In this document: in pieces, positions 32,516 to 43,960 of the stretch
How the letters are laid out: every line of letters begins with the position of its first letter
Position numbering within the stretch: the stretch's first letter is position 1
Program-made: the position numbers and the translations under genes
Source: Chrysophaeum taylorii
Taxonomy: Eukaryota; Sar; Pelagophyceae; Pelagomonadales; Pelagomonadaceae
NCBI GenBank assembly: GCA_029834535.1
Contig: JAQMWT010000159.1
Span: 1-64,000, forward strand
Direction: 5' to 3'
DNA length: 64,000 bases
The notes under the pieces: generated by a model
The model's input: only the letters and a program-made list of their open reading frames with translations
The model's database searches: none
What the model was told of the DNA's origin: nothing

Positions 32516-32523
32516 TAACTAAC
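32478..32523. repeat. (TAA)n microsatellite joined to (CTAA)n
   Basis: About eleven ATA/TAA units followed by CTAACTAACTTCAGACC, the tail of the TTAG-type short element that starts here. Confidence 0.9.
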
Positions 32524-32760
32524 TTCAGACCGACAGGAGCCAGTCCGGAATCACGGGCCTGTAGACGAGGAGCGCCGAAAGGTCGGTCGGCGGAGAGTGA
32601 CTATCAATCGCCATGCGACGAGGAGACCGCGATGTGACTGACAACCAACTCGTCGATAACCTTCCGTCTTCGCCCCCCGGCCATACACCGTCCCACTGCG
32701 AACGTTCCGGCTGCCAACCGGCCCGCCCGGGAGGCGAACAGGTGCCAACCTACGCCGGGA
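32513..32760 (-). repeat. Short (TTAG)n-tailed repeat element, diverged partial copy
   Basis: Begins CTAACTAACTTCAGACC and ends near GCCAACCGGCCCGCCCGGGAGG, matching both ends of the copy at 56.8-57.1 kb with an altered middle. Confidence 0.55.
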
Positions 32761-32831
32761 GGACGGATGCCCTCGCAAGGCTCAGGATTCATGAGGCACC
32801 GTCCTCCATCGCAACCGCAGTCGGCGATCAG

Positions 32832-32834
<3 letters not shown>

Positions 32835-32875
<41 letters not shown>
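32835..32875. repeat. (TAA)n microsatellite
   Basis: About thirteen TAA units. Confidence 0.95.
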
Positions 32876-32877
<2 letters not shown>

Positions 32878-33039
32878 CAAGTTCGTTTATTACTTGGTCC
32901 CGAATCTCAAACTCCACTCTTAATCCCAAGTCTCAAACCCCACAATTTGGCATGCGCCGTCCTTCTCCCCTTCGCCCTTTGCTCAACACGCATGAGTCGG
33001 TGCTGCGGCCTGCTGGGCTCGACGACGCTGCTGTGGGCT

Positions 33040-33815
33040 AGAGGGCGGGCGGCTACCCGAGACCTCGCAGTAGGCGATATGGCGTGTGTAGATAGAAATG
33101 CCCGTGGGCGTTGTCGGTATCGCGCAGCACGTGCGGGTTAGAGTCGTCGATCCAGAAGATTCTGTTCTCGTGAGAGCCACGTTGAGCTGGCCGCGGCTGA
33201 AGACGGGCAAGAGGACGCCGACCTTGCGGAACGTCTGACCCTGGCTCTTGTTGCTATGGCGAAGACGGGCTGCTGCAAGGGAAACTGGCGCCGGCGCAGC
33301 TCGAAGGGGAGCTTGCCCTGCTTCGTGGTGAGGGTGACGCGCGGGACACGAAGGACCGAACGAACGAACTAGCTAACTATAGGCCAGCCCAGTGCATGGG
33401 GCGTAGGCCTATCTCACGCGCCGTGGCGCGTGAGATCAGAAGTCACGGGACAACGAAGGTTTTTTGTCTCACCGTTCGCCCAATAGGCGAGTTAGATTCG
33501 AATTGGAGAAGCCTCGGCGGGACTATACGATCGATGATGTATCGGGTGCCGTTGCAGTGGCCGTACGACGCGTCGAGACTGCGAAGACTTTGAGCTCGCG
33601 ATTAAAGTCGGCATGCAGCAGACTCTAAGGGAGTTGAGAAAACTCGGCGACTGGAAAGAGCGAGGCGTTGGTCTCCGGGAAAAAAAAGCCGCGGCGCGTT
33701 CACAGCATCGACTACATCGTTTTGGCGGGGCGCGAGAATGCCGCGCTGGAAGAGCCACCGCGAGTCGTGGAAATTGTCTGCGAGGTCGCCGTAGACGGCT
33801 TGGAGGATCAGCCTA
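33040..33815 (-). mobile_element. Helitron-like helicase fragment, older copy D
   Basis: More diverged than the other copies but retains LILQAVYGDLADNFHDSRWL, then RVTLTTKQGKLPFELRRRQF (the strand before motif VI in Helitron helicases) and VFSRGQLNVALTR (motif VI end). An insertion of roughly 110 bp with a perfect hairpin lies at about 33,370-33,480. Lacks the GTGAACTTACTGG tail. Confidence 0.7.
33411..33436. repeat. Perfect 12-bp inverted repeat (hairpin)
   Basis: ATCTCACGCGCC, loop GT, GGCGCGTGAGAT. Located inside the insertion within Helitron-like copy D. Confidence 0.9.
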
Positions 33816-33854
33816 CCTGAGCTCAAACCCTTACTCGCCAAAGACAAACAGAGC

Positions 33855-34020
33855 CCGTCCTCTCTCTCTTCGCCTGCCCCACGGCTCGGCGATGACCCCG
33901 ACTTGGTCCCGCACACCTCTCTACGCCCGTCAGGCACATCCTTCCTACCCCACAAAACCACGCACATCCTTCATGCACTACGCATACCCTCCCCTCTTAG
34001 TAGTCGACCTTTTAAAGAAA
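33855..34020 (+). mobile_element. LINE family E, 3' end fragment
   Basis: From CGTCCTCTC..TTCGCCTGCCCCACGG to CTCTTAGTAGTCGACCTTTTAAAG; corresponds to the last ~190 bp of the copy ending at 32,462, with substitutions. Confidence 0.7.
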
Positions 34021-34464
34021 AACGGATATTTGCGGAAGGAAGCCGCGGTACCGCCCGAAAAGGTTCCGGCGGAGCCTTTGGCGCCTCCGCGCCGGCACCG
34101 TCTGCCGTCAGCCGTACGCGTACGCCGCGCGTCCGGTAATGGCGGCCGCGGTGTGGCACCCCGGACTTCCCGCGCCGCGTAGAAGGGCGATTCCGCGGCC
34201 TTCCGGCTCGAGGCTACGAGGTCGGACGCAAACCGGCCTCGGCGGGGTATGCTTTCTTACTTCTTTAATCTCAACTTGTTCCTGCGGCCGCGGACGGCAG
34301 GCGGCTTAGGGCCTGGGCTCGCAGGTATCCGGATTAGTCGGCGCTCGCGATGCGCGGCCGTTAGGCATCGGGGTCGAACTTGGTGTCGATCTGCGTTCGG
34401 AATTTGTGGAACTTTGGTCGCGTGATTGCAAAAGTCCACTTCTTGATTCCGTCGAGTTAAAACA
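34021..34464. other. GC-rich region without recognisable gene
   Basis: Open frames are short and lack protein character; nothing identified. Confidence 0.4.
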
Positions 34465-36083
34465 GCGAGCTCTATGACGAGCTAATCTGAACGCGCTGAT
34501 TGGTTCGTTTAGCTAGTCACACGTCGGCACCAGCCAATGAGAGGCCAGAATAGCTCGTCGCACGTCAGCATTTTGCGGCGCGTTGCTCGAGACTTTACGA
34601 CGATCAAGCGACATCGACTCACAACTGACCGAACGATGCCTCGGGGGAGGGATCTTCAGCAGCGAAAGCGCCGTACCAACAACGAAGAGATTGATCGCGA
34701 CGAGCGTGCCGAGGAGGAGCGGGTAGCTCAAGCAACGCGACGCCGCGGAGGCTCGAAGGGGGGCCTTTTTCCAGCGGCGACCAGCCGCGAGGAAAGAGAG
34801 CCAAGTCCGTCAGGGACAACGGTGGAGTGCGTGACGAGGAGGACCAAGAGGACGACACGTACACAAAGAGGTGATGTCAGAAGAAGAGCCGGTCAGGCCA
34901 ACTCCTGGAAGTATCGACCGGGTTGACCTCTAAGGCGACGTGACCGACGTGAATCCGAGTAATTTGTGTGGACTCGGCGCCTTCGACCTGCAAGAGTACA
35001 GAGCTCTGGCATCGGGTTTTGTACCAACAGCACTCGATCGCGAAGGCGTCATCCCGGGCGAGCGAGCTCCTGCGCGGATGGACAATTATGTCTCGTTCTT
35101 CGGCTGACGGCGGTCGCTCTTGGCGCGCCCCAAGGAACTGTCCTCGGTCCTGCGGAAGCCGACACGACGCTCTGTTCGGTGCGAATGGGCGACTCGGTAG
35201 TCGACCTCTTGTTGGCCCTGTCGCACTACTGGGATGGGCTTTGCGTCGCGGCTTCGGAACCGCCCCCTTGGTTTCGGATCGTACGCCGTGCGGATTTCGC
35301 CGACGACGTGATGCGCAGTCTTATCGACGACGAGCAAATGACGTAATGCGCACGCCGACGGCAGAACGAGGTGGGCGACGGGCACTGTGGCTACCGTACC
35401 GTAGCGTGCGGCCGGTTCTCCTGAAGCGCGGTTTATTTTTGCGTCGACTCAATCACTGCCGCGCAAATACGTCGAGATGGCCCGGTTGCAAGATGATTGG
35501 AGGACAACCCTGACGCCATCGTCAAGCTGTCACTCGACCCCAAATTTGCGGAGCACCTTGCAAGGAGGCTGTCGGATCTTCGTGGACCCGTCGCGACTGC
35601 ACTCAGCCCTGCTGTAGACCGCCACTACTGGTTTGGCGGTACCGACTCGATGGACGGTCTAGTCCCAGGCCAATGTTTTTTACTCGACTTCGCTTTTGGA
35701 CATCACTGTTCGGAGATTCGACGCTGATGGGACCTTCGAAGACATGCCGTACAGTCGCTGCACACCGAGTCGGGAAGACCTGATATTTGAACACGACGGC
35801 TGAGTTCATTACGCATCCTGGGTAAGCGTCGTCGAACTCGAGCAGGCTGCCATCACAGTACATAGATGATGCTACCCGCAGCCTGGTTATTTATTTATGC
35901 GCTCGCAACGACCGACACTTAGTGCTAATTCTCGCGCTTGCCGCATTGGCTGGAGACAGATAGTGCGCAAGCTAGATAGGGCACGAGAAAGCGAGGTACG
36001 AGCTCGACCCATCAGCGTCGAGGACGAACTTCCTTCTCCTTTCTTTTTGCATACCAAAACTATAAGATTTTTCTAGAGCTCGC
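34465..36083 (+). mobile_element. OTU-like-protease repeat element, copy 2
   Basis: Uninterrupted counterpart of 17,005-19,098, in the opposite orientation. It starts GCGAGCTCTA and ends TAGAGCTCGC, a perfect 10-bp inverted terminal match. Coding remnants on the plus strand follow the same order as copy 1: a charged N-terminal region (MPRGRDLQQRKRR near 34,636), NLCGLGAFD-like sequence, ADFADDVMRSLIDDEQMT (ending with a stop at 35,344) and EDNPDAIVKLSLDP. The OTU DGHC box is spoiled here. No transposase seen. Confidence 0.6.
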
Positions 36084-36219
36084 GCTATAAAATAAAAGCC
36101 GAGTCGCCCTTCGATGTAGTTGGCTTTCATGCCCTTCGCCGGTTCGAAGGTCCTGGGCATCGGACTCGATGGGCTCTTTTGCTTTGTGTAGACTACTTGC
36201 TCCAGCTGCGGCTTGGACG

Positions 36220-36492
36220 CGGCCGTCCCGGAGTGAGACGGTGCCTGCTCGCCACCCGGACTGGCCGGTTAGCACCGGAAAGTCTGCGCTGGGATGGGGT
36301 TCGCTCGGTTGTTGGGTAGAACGCGACGGACGGGCCGATTATTCGTGGACCACCAAAACGTACTCGTCCCAATAACTGTGTGATTTTGAACAAAAGAAGA
36401 TTTTCCTCTTGTGATCCTGGACCGGCACCTGCCGGTCCAGCCTGGCTCCGTTGCTCAGGAGAGGCCTGAACCTACTTTAGTTAGTTAGTTGT
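36220..36492 (+). repeat. Short (TTAG)n-tailed repeat element, copy 2
   Basis: From GTGAGACGGTGCCTGCTCGCC to CTTTAGTTAGTTAGTTG. It contains a perfect inverted repeat GGACCGGCA-CC-TGCCGGTCC near 36,420, just before the tail. Same orientation as the copy at 10 kb. Confidence 0.65.
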
Positions 36493-36499
36493 AGACCGC

Positions 36500-39400
36500 C
36501 GCGAGGTACCGGCGTGTGAGGCCGAGAAGACCTGTTGGCGAGGGCGCGTTTTTTTGGCTAGTTTCCGCGTCCAACGATTCCATTCCTTTGATTTCGGCAT
36601 TTTCCATTAAAAATCTGACCCACTTGAGCTGGCAACGTGTCCTGTCCTGGCGTTTCACGGTGGAAGGCGAGGATTTTCCCCAGCCACCCGACGACGACTT
36701 CCACGGCGGTGTCGCCACTGAGGTTGTCGAGGGCTGATGAGGGTGTTTGACCGGAAGACACGAGCTCGTCGTCGACTGTGATCGGCGTTGGAAGAGCGAG
36801 CGACCGCGGGGGTGCAAGCCGCGACGACGTAGGGTGGGAGAGGGCTTGGAGATTGCATGACCAAAGGCGGCATGAGTGCCGAAAGCGCGGGCGGGGGCAT
36901 GACAACGACGGTGTGGTGCGGGGGCTGGTACGTTCACGATCGGCTCGGGCTGAGGCACGACAGGGGCCGGGAACGACGCCATTGCCTTCGCGGGAGGCAG
37001 CGGCGGAGGCGGCGGCGGCGGAACGATGGGGCTGTGCGCTGCTGGAGGCTGCAGGAGTGGCTGCTCCGGTGGCTGGATTGGCTGCAGCTGCGGTGGTTGG
37101 GCCGGCTGCGCGACTCCTACGCGATCGAGCAGGCTTTCAACCGTCGTCGTCAGCTGATCGACCGTTCGACAGAGGTCGCGGACTTCGTCGCGGTGACGAT
37201 TCATCTCACTATCCTCGTCGCCTGGGACCCAGCACGGCCTGTGAGGTGAAGGTTGGCCTCGTCGAATGCAGCGCGAATTTTTTTTTCGCGGCTCCGTTGG
37301 CGGAGGACGGGCGCGCCGTACAGCGTAGGAAAGACATGCTTGACGGCGTCTCAGAGCTCTAAGTTAACGAACGGGAAATAAAAGCCTTCCTGCCGCTCGG
37401 TGTAGTACGTGACGATGCCGGCGAAGGCGGCCGTGATGAGGCTCCCGAGCTTTCCGTCGCGCCGGTAGCTCGTCGGGGTCGACGCCAAAAGCGAGGATGA
37501 CGTCGACGGATACCGGCGCGGGACCGCGGGGTATTTGGCCCCACTCGGCTCGCGCCAGCCCGCGAGGATGATTGCGCGGGCATATGATATGGCAGTGCAA
37601 ATTGCGGCAGTATTCGAAGAATGCTGATTCAGAGCAAAGCTCACCTTTTTTGTTTTCGCAGTGCTCGAAGACCAAAGAGCTCGTCTCGCGGAGGACACCG
37701 TTGCGGAAGCTAGCCGTGGAGACGCCGTCGGGAAGCTGGTCGTCGTCGCCAACAATGGCGACGTCAGCGAAGCTGCGTACACGTTGGGTCGCCGTCGGGG
37801 AACGCGGCAACAGGTCCTTGACGTAGCGCCCGATCCTCTTCGCGTCGGTGCAGAGGAGGTCGGGGGAGAGCCAACGAGCGCCGCCGTCCTCCTGGATCTC
37901 GAGGCGATTAAGGACCACGTTGTCCGCGAAGGACGTAAGAATGCAGTGGTCCCACCCGTTCCCCGCAATCCAGGCAGTGAACTTGCTCTCGGAGAGTGCG
38001 GCAACGTGATGAACCACGAACCTTGAACCCGACGTCGAAGCGCCGCACGCTTCCTAGCGCCATCCACCTTAGCTCGCTCGATCAAGCCTATCCAGAGGGG
38101 CCGTGGATCACGTGGAAACATCCATACCGCCGAAGGGTCCGGCCACCTTTGCCGAAAAGCATTGAAACGCCTGTTCGCTCGATCTCGATCCGCAGACATT
38201 CCTGAGCTCCCGATGTTTCGGGCGCCGCTCATGATTTGATCTACTACGCGTCTCTCTCGCTCTCTGCCCTCGGACCGTCGCGCGCGCAGTTATGAAGGTG
38301 TTGTGACGTCGTCGACGACTTGCGACCAAGTCATCGCGAGCAGAGGGGCTCGACCAGAAACCCGCGGGTCAGCCACGAGCGGCAAGTACTTCGCGCGGGC
38401 GGTGGAGCACGGGCACTTCTTTCCCATCATCGAGTGCTGCGAGCAGAATGGCTCGGCGGACGCCAACTTCTTCTTGCCCGGGACTCCGCCATCATCTGCG
38501 CTGGGCATCAAGTCGAATGTCGGGCCGAGGAGGCCCTTCGTAACGACATCTGCGCCGGTGGCTTCCGGCCCGGCGCCATCAACATAATCGCGTCGAAGAT
38601 TCCCGAGTACTTCGTCGCCGGCAATACCAGAATCAGCGCCCACAGCAGCTCGTACGACCCCGAGAAGTTGGTGTTATCATGACGCCGTGGCTGGCTGGCT
38701 CGCTGTTTTTTACCCCTGGGGCCATCTCGGGAATCGTCCCGCCCCCGCGGACTTTGAGGGCCTCTGCGTGTTGGTCGGCGGTTTTCGAGCTCGGCCAAGG
38801 ATCGGCGAGCACTTCTACGTCATCGCGCCATACATACCAGCGAGGAGGCTTCTGTCTGCCGGCGATCCAAGCCGCGTTCGCGAGCATCATCACGTACTAC
38901 GAGGGTCGGCGAGTCTGGCGAGAACTACGCTCCTGGTGGATTGGATAGCCCCCTTCGACCGCGGGCCCGGCAGCCGACGCGATATTCCGAGCCTAGCGGT
39001 CCACCAACTAAGCGCGGCATTGACGACTCGAAGCCCGTCGTCCAGGCTAACCGGCGGTTTCGAGCACAAACCATCGCTGAAGGAGGTGGTGACGTCGCGC
39101 CGGGAGATGGGAAACTCGGAAGAGCGCTTTTAAGACGCGACGCGTCGTCTAGGGTTAGCTCGCGCAGCGGCGGTGGCAGTGGACGTGGCTCGCCTGGAGG
39201 CGGCGGCTCAGCACGGTCGTGTCTTGAACCCCGCTCCGGCACCTGCAATGGACATCTCGCAGGTGAGCGTTCCGCCTCTCGCCCGCGCTTGCTGTCTCTC
39301 CGCCTCGGATCGAGACTCGGGCATCGAAAGGCCGACGACGCGGGTTCGGGAATGCGACAAGAATGGCAACAAGCAGCGGAGCGCCAGGCCATGGAGGTTG

Positions 39401-39520
39401 GCAGCATCATCTGCGAGCAGCTGGAGTCGCTTCTTCCTAAGATGCAAGACCTCGAGAGAGCGCCTGCTCGGTCAAAGACGCGTCAAAAGAAACGATCCCG
39501 CACACTGGCCTTGACCTGAC
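36500..39520 (-). pseudogene. Decayed minus-strand coding block, unrecognised
   Basis: A 239-codon frame ending at 36,485 begins RDEVRDLCRTVDQLTTTVE, has a long Pro/Gln-rich stretch and then shifts frame. Overlapping frames at 37,351-38,232 contain ITAAFAGIVTYYTERQEGFY and ARWLSPDLLCTDAKRIGRYV; 38,290-38,893 contains DLMPSADDGGVPGKKKLASA. Plus-strand frame at 38,941-39,519 ends in a helical EWQQAAERQAMEVGS stretch. The pieces read like protein but belong to no family I know; mobile-element origin is likely given the surroundings. Confidence 0.35.
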
Positions 39521-39952
39521 TTCCTTCCAGAAGACTTCCGGGAACGTGGCGCGCCGCGAAGTATTCTTGCTCGGCCCGCTCCAGAGCCGCGGCGCTCGGG
39601 ATCCTCGGCGTCATCCTTCTCTCCCTCCCTCCCTCCTCCGAGGCGGAGCGAACCCCCGTCGAGCAAGAGCCCGAGGAGTCTTTACGTTAGTTATAGGGGG
39701 GTGGTGGTTGTGTTGGCACTGGAGGGAGGGAGGCTCCCGTTGATATTGGTCTGACCTCGGCAGAGTACATGGTGGAGCGAGCGACAAGAGAGCCAAACGC
39801 CCGCCCGGCCTAGTAGCCGGCGGCCTGGGATCAGGGCAGTGAGAGCAGCCACCGCCGCGAGTCCCATCCTCGAGGCCTCTGTTTCTTCACCTGGAGCCTC
39901 GCATTGGGAAGCGGGATTACGATTTTGAGTGAATTAATTATTTGTACATTGG
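39521..39952. other. Intergenic region downstream of the SNARE gene
   Basis: Contains CTCCCTCCCTCC and GGAGGGAGGG stretches; presumably 3' flank of the SNARE gene. No gene seen. Confidence 0.5.
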
Positions 39953-40670
39953 CTACCCGATGGACGGGTTGTCTTTTTTGGAGTCGTTCGTATTGATCCC
40001 CTTGCCGGTAAAAACGACGTAGACGATAACGACGAAGAATGCGACAAAGTTGAGAAAGGCAAGGATCTGTATCATTCTATCCCCGAGCATCCGCTTCGTG
40101 AAGTTCCTGATGAGTTTGTCGGCCCTCGCCAGGTTGTCCTCGATGCGAGTCACGTCGTCGGAAATTTTTGTCAGTTGCTCGCGTTGCCTTTGCTGCTCGG
40201 ACAGCGTCGATTCGCCGACCTCTCGAGACGCCTCCACAAGCTTCAAGGTCCGCCCGAGGGATTCCTCCGTCTGGTCCTGAAGCCGGTCGGCTGCCTCTAA
40301 GTAATCGAGGTTTCCATTTCCGGAGGAGACTTCGTGAGCCGCCGCCCCCTCGAGCAGCCTTGCCCGCGAGATCGCCGCCTCCACCTCCTCGCACTGCGCG
40401 TCGAGCGCTGCCATCTTCGACCCGTACTGCGCCTTGACCTCCCTGTCGCGCACCAGCCGCAGCTCCAAAGCGAACGACTTCTTTTTCGTCCTGGATTCGA
40501 CAAGTCGCGCGTCCAAAGTCACTCGCTCGCTCGCTCACTCACCGAGCATTCTTCAACGCGCTCTCGCACCTCTCGATCCCTTCTGCCCCTGTCGATTTCT
40601 CGAGGCTCTTCGCCTCCTGCACAGCCTCGCTGTACCTCTCGCACCAATAATCCACGTCCGAAGATGCCAT
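39953..40670 (-). CDS. Qb-SNARE (Vti1/NPSN type), two exons
   Basis: Exon 1 is 40,670-40,543 and exon 2 is 40,490-39,953; joined they give 221 residues, the usual length of Vti1. The 52-nt intron has GTGAGT at its 5' end and CAG at its 3' end, and joining restores one frame (KNAR then TKKKSF). Residues 1-95 form the N-terminal helices, about 113-175 the SNARE heptads (SREVGESTLSEQQRQREQLT, with the zero-layer Gln at about 145), and 184-203 the transmembrane anchor (LAFLNFVAFFVVIVYVVF), followed by a short luminal tail. Qb-SNAREs form four-helix bundles that fuse transport vesicles at Golgi and endosome. An upstream in-frame ATG at 40,721 is possible; the second ATG (MASSDV) matches the family's start better. 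Vti1 versus plant NPSN type is unresolved. Confidence 0.88.
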
Positions 40671-40751
40671 CTTTGACGATGGATGGTTGGTTGGTTGTGT
40701 TTGACCCAAGCCGACCTTCATTACCCTCGCCTTTTCCCAACAATGGGCTGG

Positions 40752-40826
40752 GTGACGTCACGTGACGTGACGTGACGTGACGTGACGTGACGTGACGTGA
40801 CGTGACGTGACGTGACGTGACGTGAC
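40752..40826. repeat. (TGACG)15 pentanucleotide array upstream of the SNARE gene
   Basis: Fifteen 5-bp units of GTGAC, starting GTGACGTCAC. It lies 82-156 bp upstream of the SNARE ATG. TGACG/ACGTCA is the core bound by many bZIP factors; a regulatory role is inference. Confidence 0.9.
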
Positions 40827-40859
40827 TCTAGAGCGTTAATAGCCCTTGAGACATCGACG

Positions 40860-42960
40860 GACGGATGGCAACTACGACAACGTGAAATGCCACGAGTCGG
40901 CAGGCCCGTGCGTGCGTGCCACCGTCCGGTTGGAGAATCGCGACGCAGCAACAGTTCCATCTGTTGGATACCACAACCACCACCAACCGCCAACAACAAC
41001 AACAACAACAACAACAACGGCGAGCCTGGCTAGCACTTTGACGAAAGCAGCGCTCAAAGGGAGAACCTCGAGGACTACCACGTCCTCGACAACACGTGGC
41101 ATCTGCGAGTGTTGTTGTTGGTTGGACACTTCGCTGCTGTCGATGCTCGCCAGGACTCTTTTACGCGCCCAGCGTGCCTCGCGGATGTGTGAGGACTTCT
41201 TCTTCTTCTCGGATTGAAAAAATCAAATCCGCGCAGATCCGAAGGAAGTTTCGCGTCCACGACAGCTCCTCGAGACTTGGCTGCACACTGCAAGACCCAC
41301 GGTGGACTGCGAGCCCGCAGCGACTGCCCCAAGGTTGCGGCCGGTCCCGACCGAGCGCGTGCCCTGGAGTCCGCGATTCGACACCACGTCGACGCGCTCG
41401 AGCAAGAGACACCGGGGCCTTCTTCAAAGGAAAGCGCTTTTATTTGGTCCCGCTTCAACCAATCCGACCCTGCTGTCTGGAGCCTTTTTTCGAAAGCCCG
41501 CGCTGCGCAATACCCAGTCGGGCTCGCGGCGATGTGGAGGCTCGAGGTCGAACCTTTGAACGAACGAACAGGCTCCCTGCGGCGAAGACGAAGCAGCATC
41601 TCGTGTCGATGAATAACCATTTTTTTGGGGGGTATTTTGGACGCGAGCGGTGGTGTAGCAATCGGCGAACGCGCGAGCACTCGTACAAGACGACGCGATC
41701 ATCGAGATCTTTGCGCCATTCGGCAAAATCCAAAACACGATTAATTGCCTGTGACTAATCTCGACATCGCACATGACGCTCGAAGGCGAGGCCACTTCGA
41801 GCCGGCCAACTCGCGCGTCAAGAACCGTTCCGTCCTCGGGATGCGCGTAGCACTCCCGACGAGCCTCTGGATTGTGAGACTGCCGACCACGTCAGTGGGC
41901 CAAAGAGCGTCATGGCCATCATCGAGGATCCCGTGAATGGCAAGGTGTCGGCCAAGGTCACGCCCCTCTTCAACTGGTGCCTACGTTGCCGCGGTCCGAG
42001 CTGTCGCTAAAGGCGCAGACACCAATTTTCTCGCAATGGACGGATCCCCCTAGAGCATGCGCGGCGTGCACCGCGTGCGCACGGCGTTGAGTGCCGGGAC
42101 CTCTTCGAACTGCGGGTGGTCCGTCAGAAGACGCGGGTCGTTTGCCGCTCTGCCTTCAGCGTTCCGTCCATCTCGCGGTCGCGTCGCGCGCTTCAAGTTC
42201 GCGTGCACCTTGGATCACCTCGGCAGCACCTTGGACGAGGCCCCAAATTCTCCGTCTAACCACCCTGAACAACCGAAGGCTCCTCCTTCGGCAGCTAAGC
42301 TCCTGGATGGCGACCTCCACTCGGCCCCCGACGCGCACGATCTGCCGCCGCGGTTGCCCGAGTATCGGGGCGAGGACATCGGCGAGAGCAGCTGCTTTGT
42401 CGCCCGCAACAACGAGTCCGAGTTCATCGCCAAGAAGACATCGTCTTCGGGTAGCGAATATGATGTGTGTCGGCGACTGCTCGAGCTCCAAGATGTCGGC
42501 GTGAATTCGGGCTGTCCTCGGCATCGTTCCCAACCGCGAACGCGACGCCCCTGAAGTTTGTTGCGTGATTTCAACCGTATCCAGCTCGTCGCGGGCGGTC
42601 GCGTTCGAACAGCTCCGGACACAACGAAACGATTGTCTGATACAAAGCAAGTTTTTGCAGCTCGACACCGAAGTCAAAGAGGCCGGCGCTTCGTAGGTGC
42701 AACTCTTGGTCGAGGCAATTTTACTTTGCAAAAAGGACGAAGTGCTCGTGACGAAGAACCGTAGGGAGCCGTACGTGTCAATGTCGTGCACGCGCATCGT
42801 CACGACGCTGCGTGTTGTTGGCCGCGACATCGCTGCAGAGTACCGGGAGATCGCTCGCTCGCTCGCTCGCTGACTACGACGAGAAACCTCTCGAACATAT
42901 CTCATCACGCCGAGCGCTTCGGAAGCTGCGTGACGCGAGCCTTTCCACCCTTGTTTTTCT
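40860..42960 (+). pseudogene. Coding-like plus-strand fragments, unrecognised
   Basis: Protein-like runs on the plus strand include RARALESAIRHHVDALEQET (41,365-41,420), DDAIIEIFAPFGKIQNTI (about 41,690-41,740, reminiscent of an RRM core but too short to call), a 165-codon frame from an ATG at 42,057 with GEDIGESSCFVARNNESEF, and ISTVSSSSRAVAFEQLRTQR (about 42,570-42,630) in another frame. At least two frame changes separate them. A (CAA)n run at 40,997-41,020 and (CTCG)n at 42,850-42,870 are simple repeats. No family assigned. Confidence 0.3.
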
Positions 42961-42969
42961 CAGCAACTT

Positions 42970-43960
42970 GCCCCTACTCCTCCCTCTGCGATATTGATCT
43001 TGATGTCCTATGTATCGAATAAAAGTCGGGACGCGGCGCGAGCACCTTAACATCAACAAAAACAAGAGCCTCACCGCGCTCTAAGGAGAAAACAATTTCG
43101 CGTGGGTCCGTCGAAGTAGATCTCTCGCCGACGTTGTCGTCGTGGCCCAAGACGTCGAGTTTTTTTTTTCTCGACGGTGAAGCTCGCGACTTAGAGGCGG
43201 GCAAAATGGAAATACCGTGCGGCGTTCAAAACATGCTTGGCTTGACACCATACATCGGAGGAAGGACGCGGGGGAGTCCAGTTTCTGATTGCCGGCTCAT
43301 TAATTAATGACGCGCCGATTATATTTGCGCTTTGTAATCCGGCCCTCCGCCTTAAGAACCCACTCTCGAGCGACTGGGTCTCGCGCGGGCTTGGCCGACA
43401 GCCGTCATCCAATGCGGGAGCGTCGCAGGATCGAGGAAAACACCATGCGCCATAACGTGGTCCGCCAGCGAGGTCACATTGATCTTCTCGAAGACGATGT
43501 GGACACACCCCCTCGGCTTGCACATGCCATGGTGCGACTCGTCGAGTCTCGAGTGTGCGCGCGCCTGGCAGATCGGTCGACGCGGACGCCGGACAGCACG
43601 CGGGTCGGGACACACGAGGCCAACGCACTTCTCGAGTCCGAGGCACCCGTCAATTGCCTGCTCGGCATACATCGTGCATTGCCCGCGGAATGGCGGGGGC
43701 GTGATGCAGAAGCGGTCGTCGCTCGGCAAATCACTCGAGACGCTGTGCGGATTCGTCGCGACGACGGCGCGGTACGACACTGCAGACACACACCAAGAGG
43801 GCCACAGAACAGCAGACAACCAACGCATCGCAAAGCCTACAACGCTGGCTCGACACCGAACGCCCGACCAAAAGACTCCATCAAGCTCGAGGGTAAGTAT
43901 CGAAACGCGGCCGTGGTCTCTATTTGACATTCACATCAAAAAGCAGCACCCGACGACCTC
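42970..43960 (-). pseudogene. Coding-like minus-strand fragments, unrecognised
   Basis: On the minus strand: VFEKINVTSLADHVMAHGVF (about 43,440-43,500), IGASLINEPAIRNWTPPRP (about 43,250-43,310), then PREIVFSLERGEALVFVDVK (about 43,050-43,110). Order and wording vaguely resemble a SET-type fold, but the defining NHxxxPN box is absent, so no call is made. Interrupted by stops. Confidence 0.25.

Noticed and set aside
42970-43960. SET-domain methyltransferase
   Set aside because: LINEP and the following strand look faintly similar, but the diagnostic NHxxxPN and catalytic Tyr are not found and the frame is broken.
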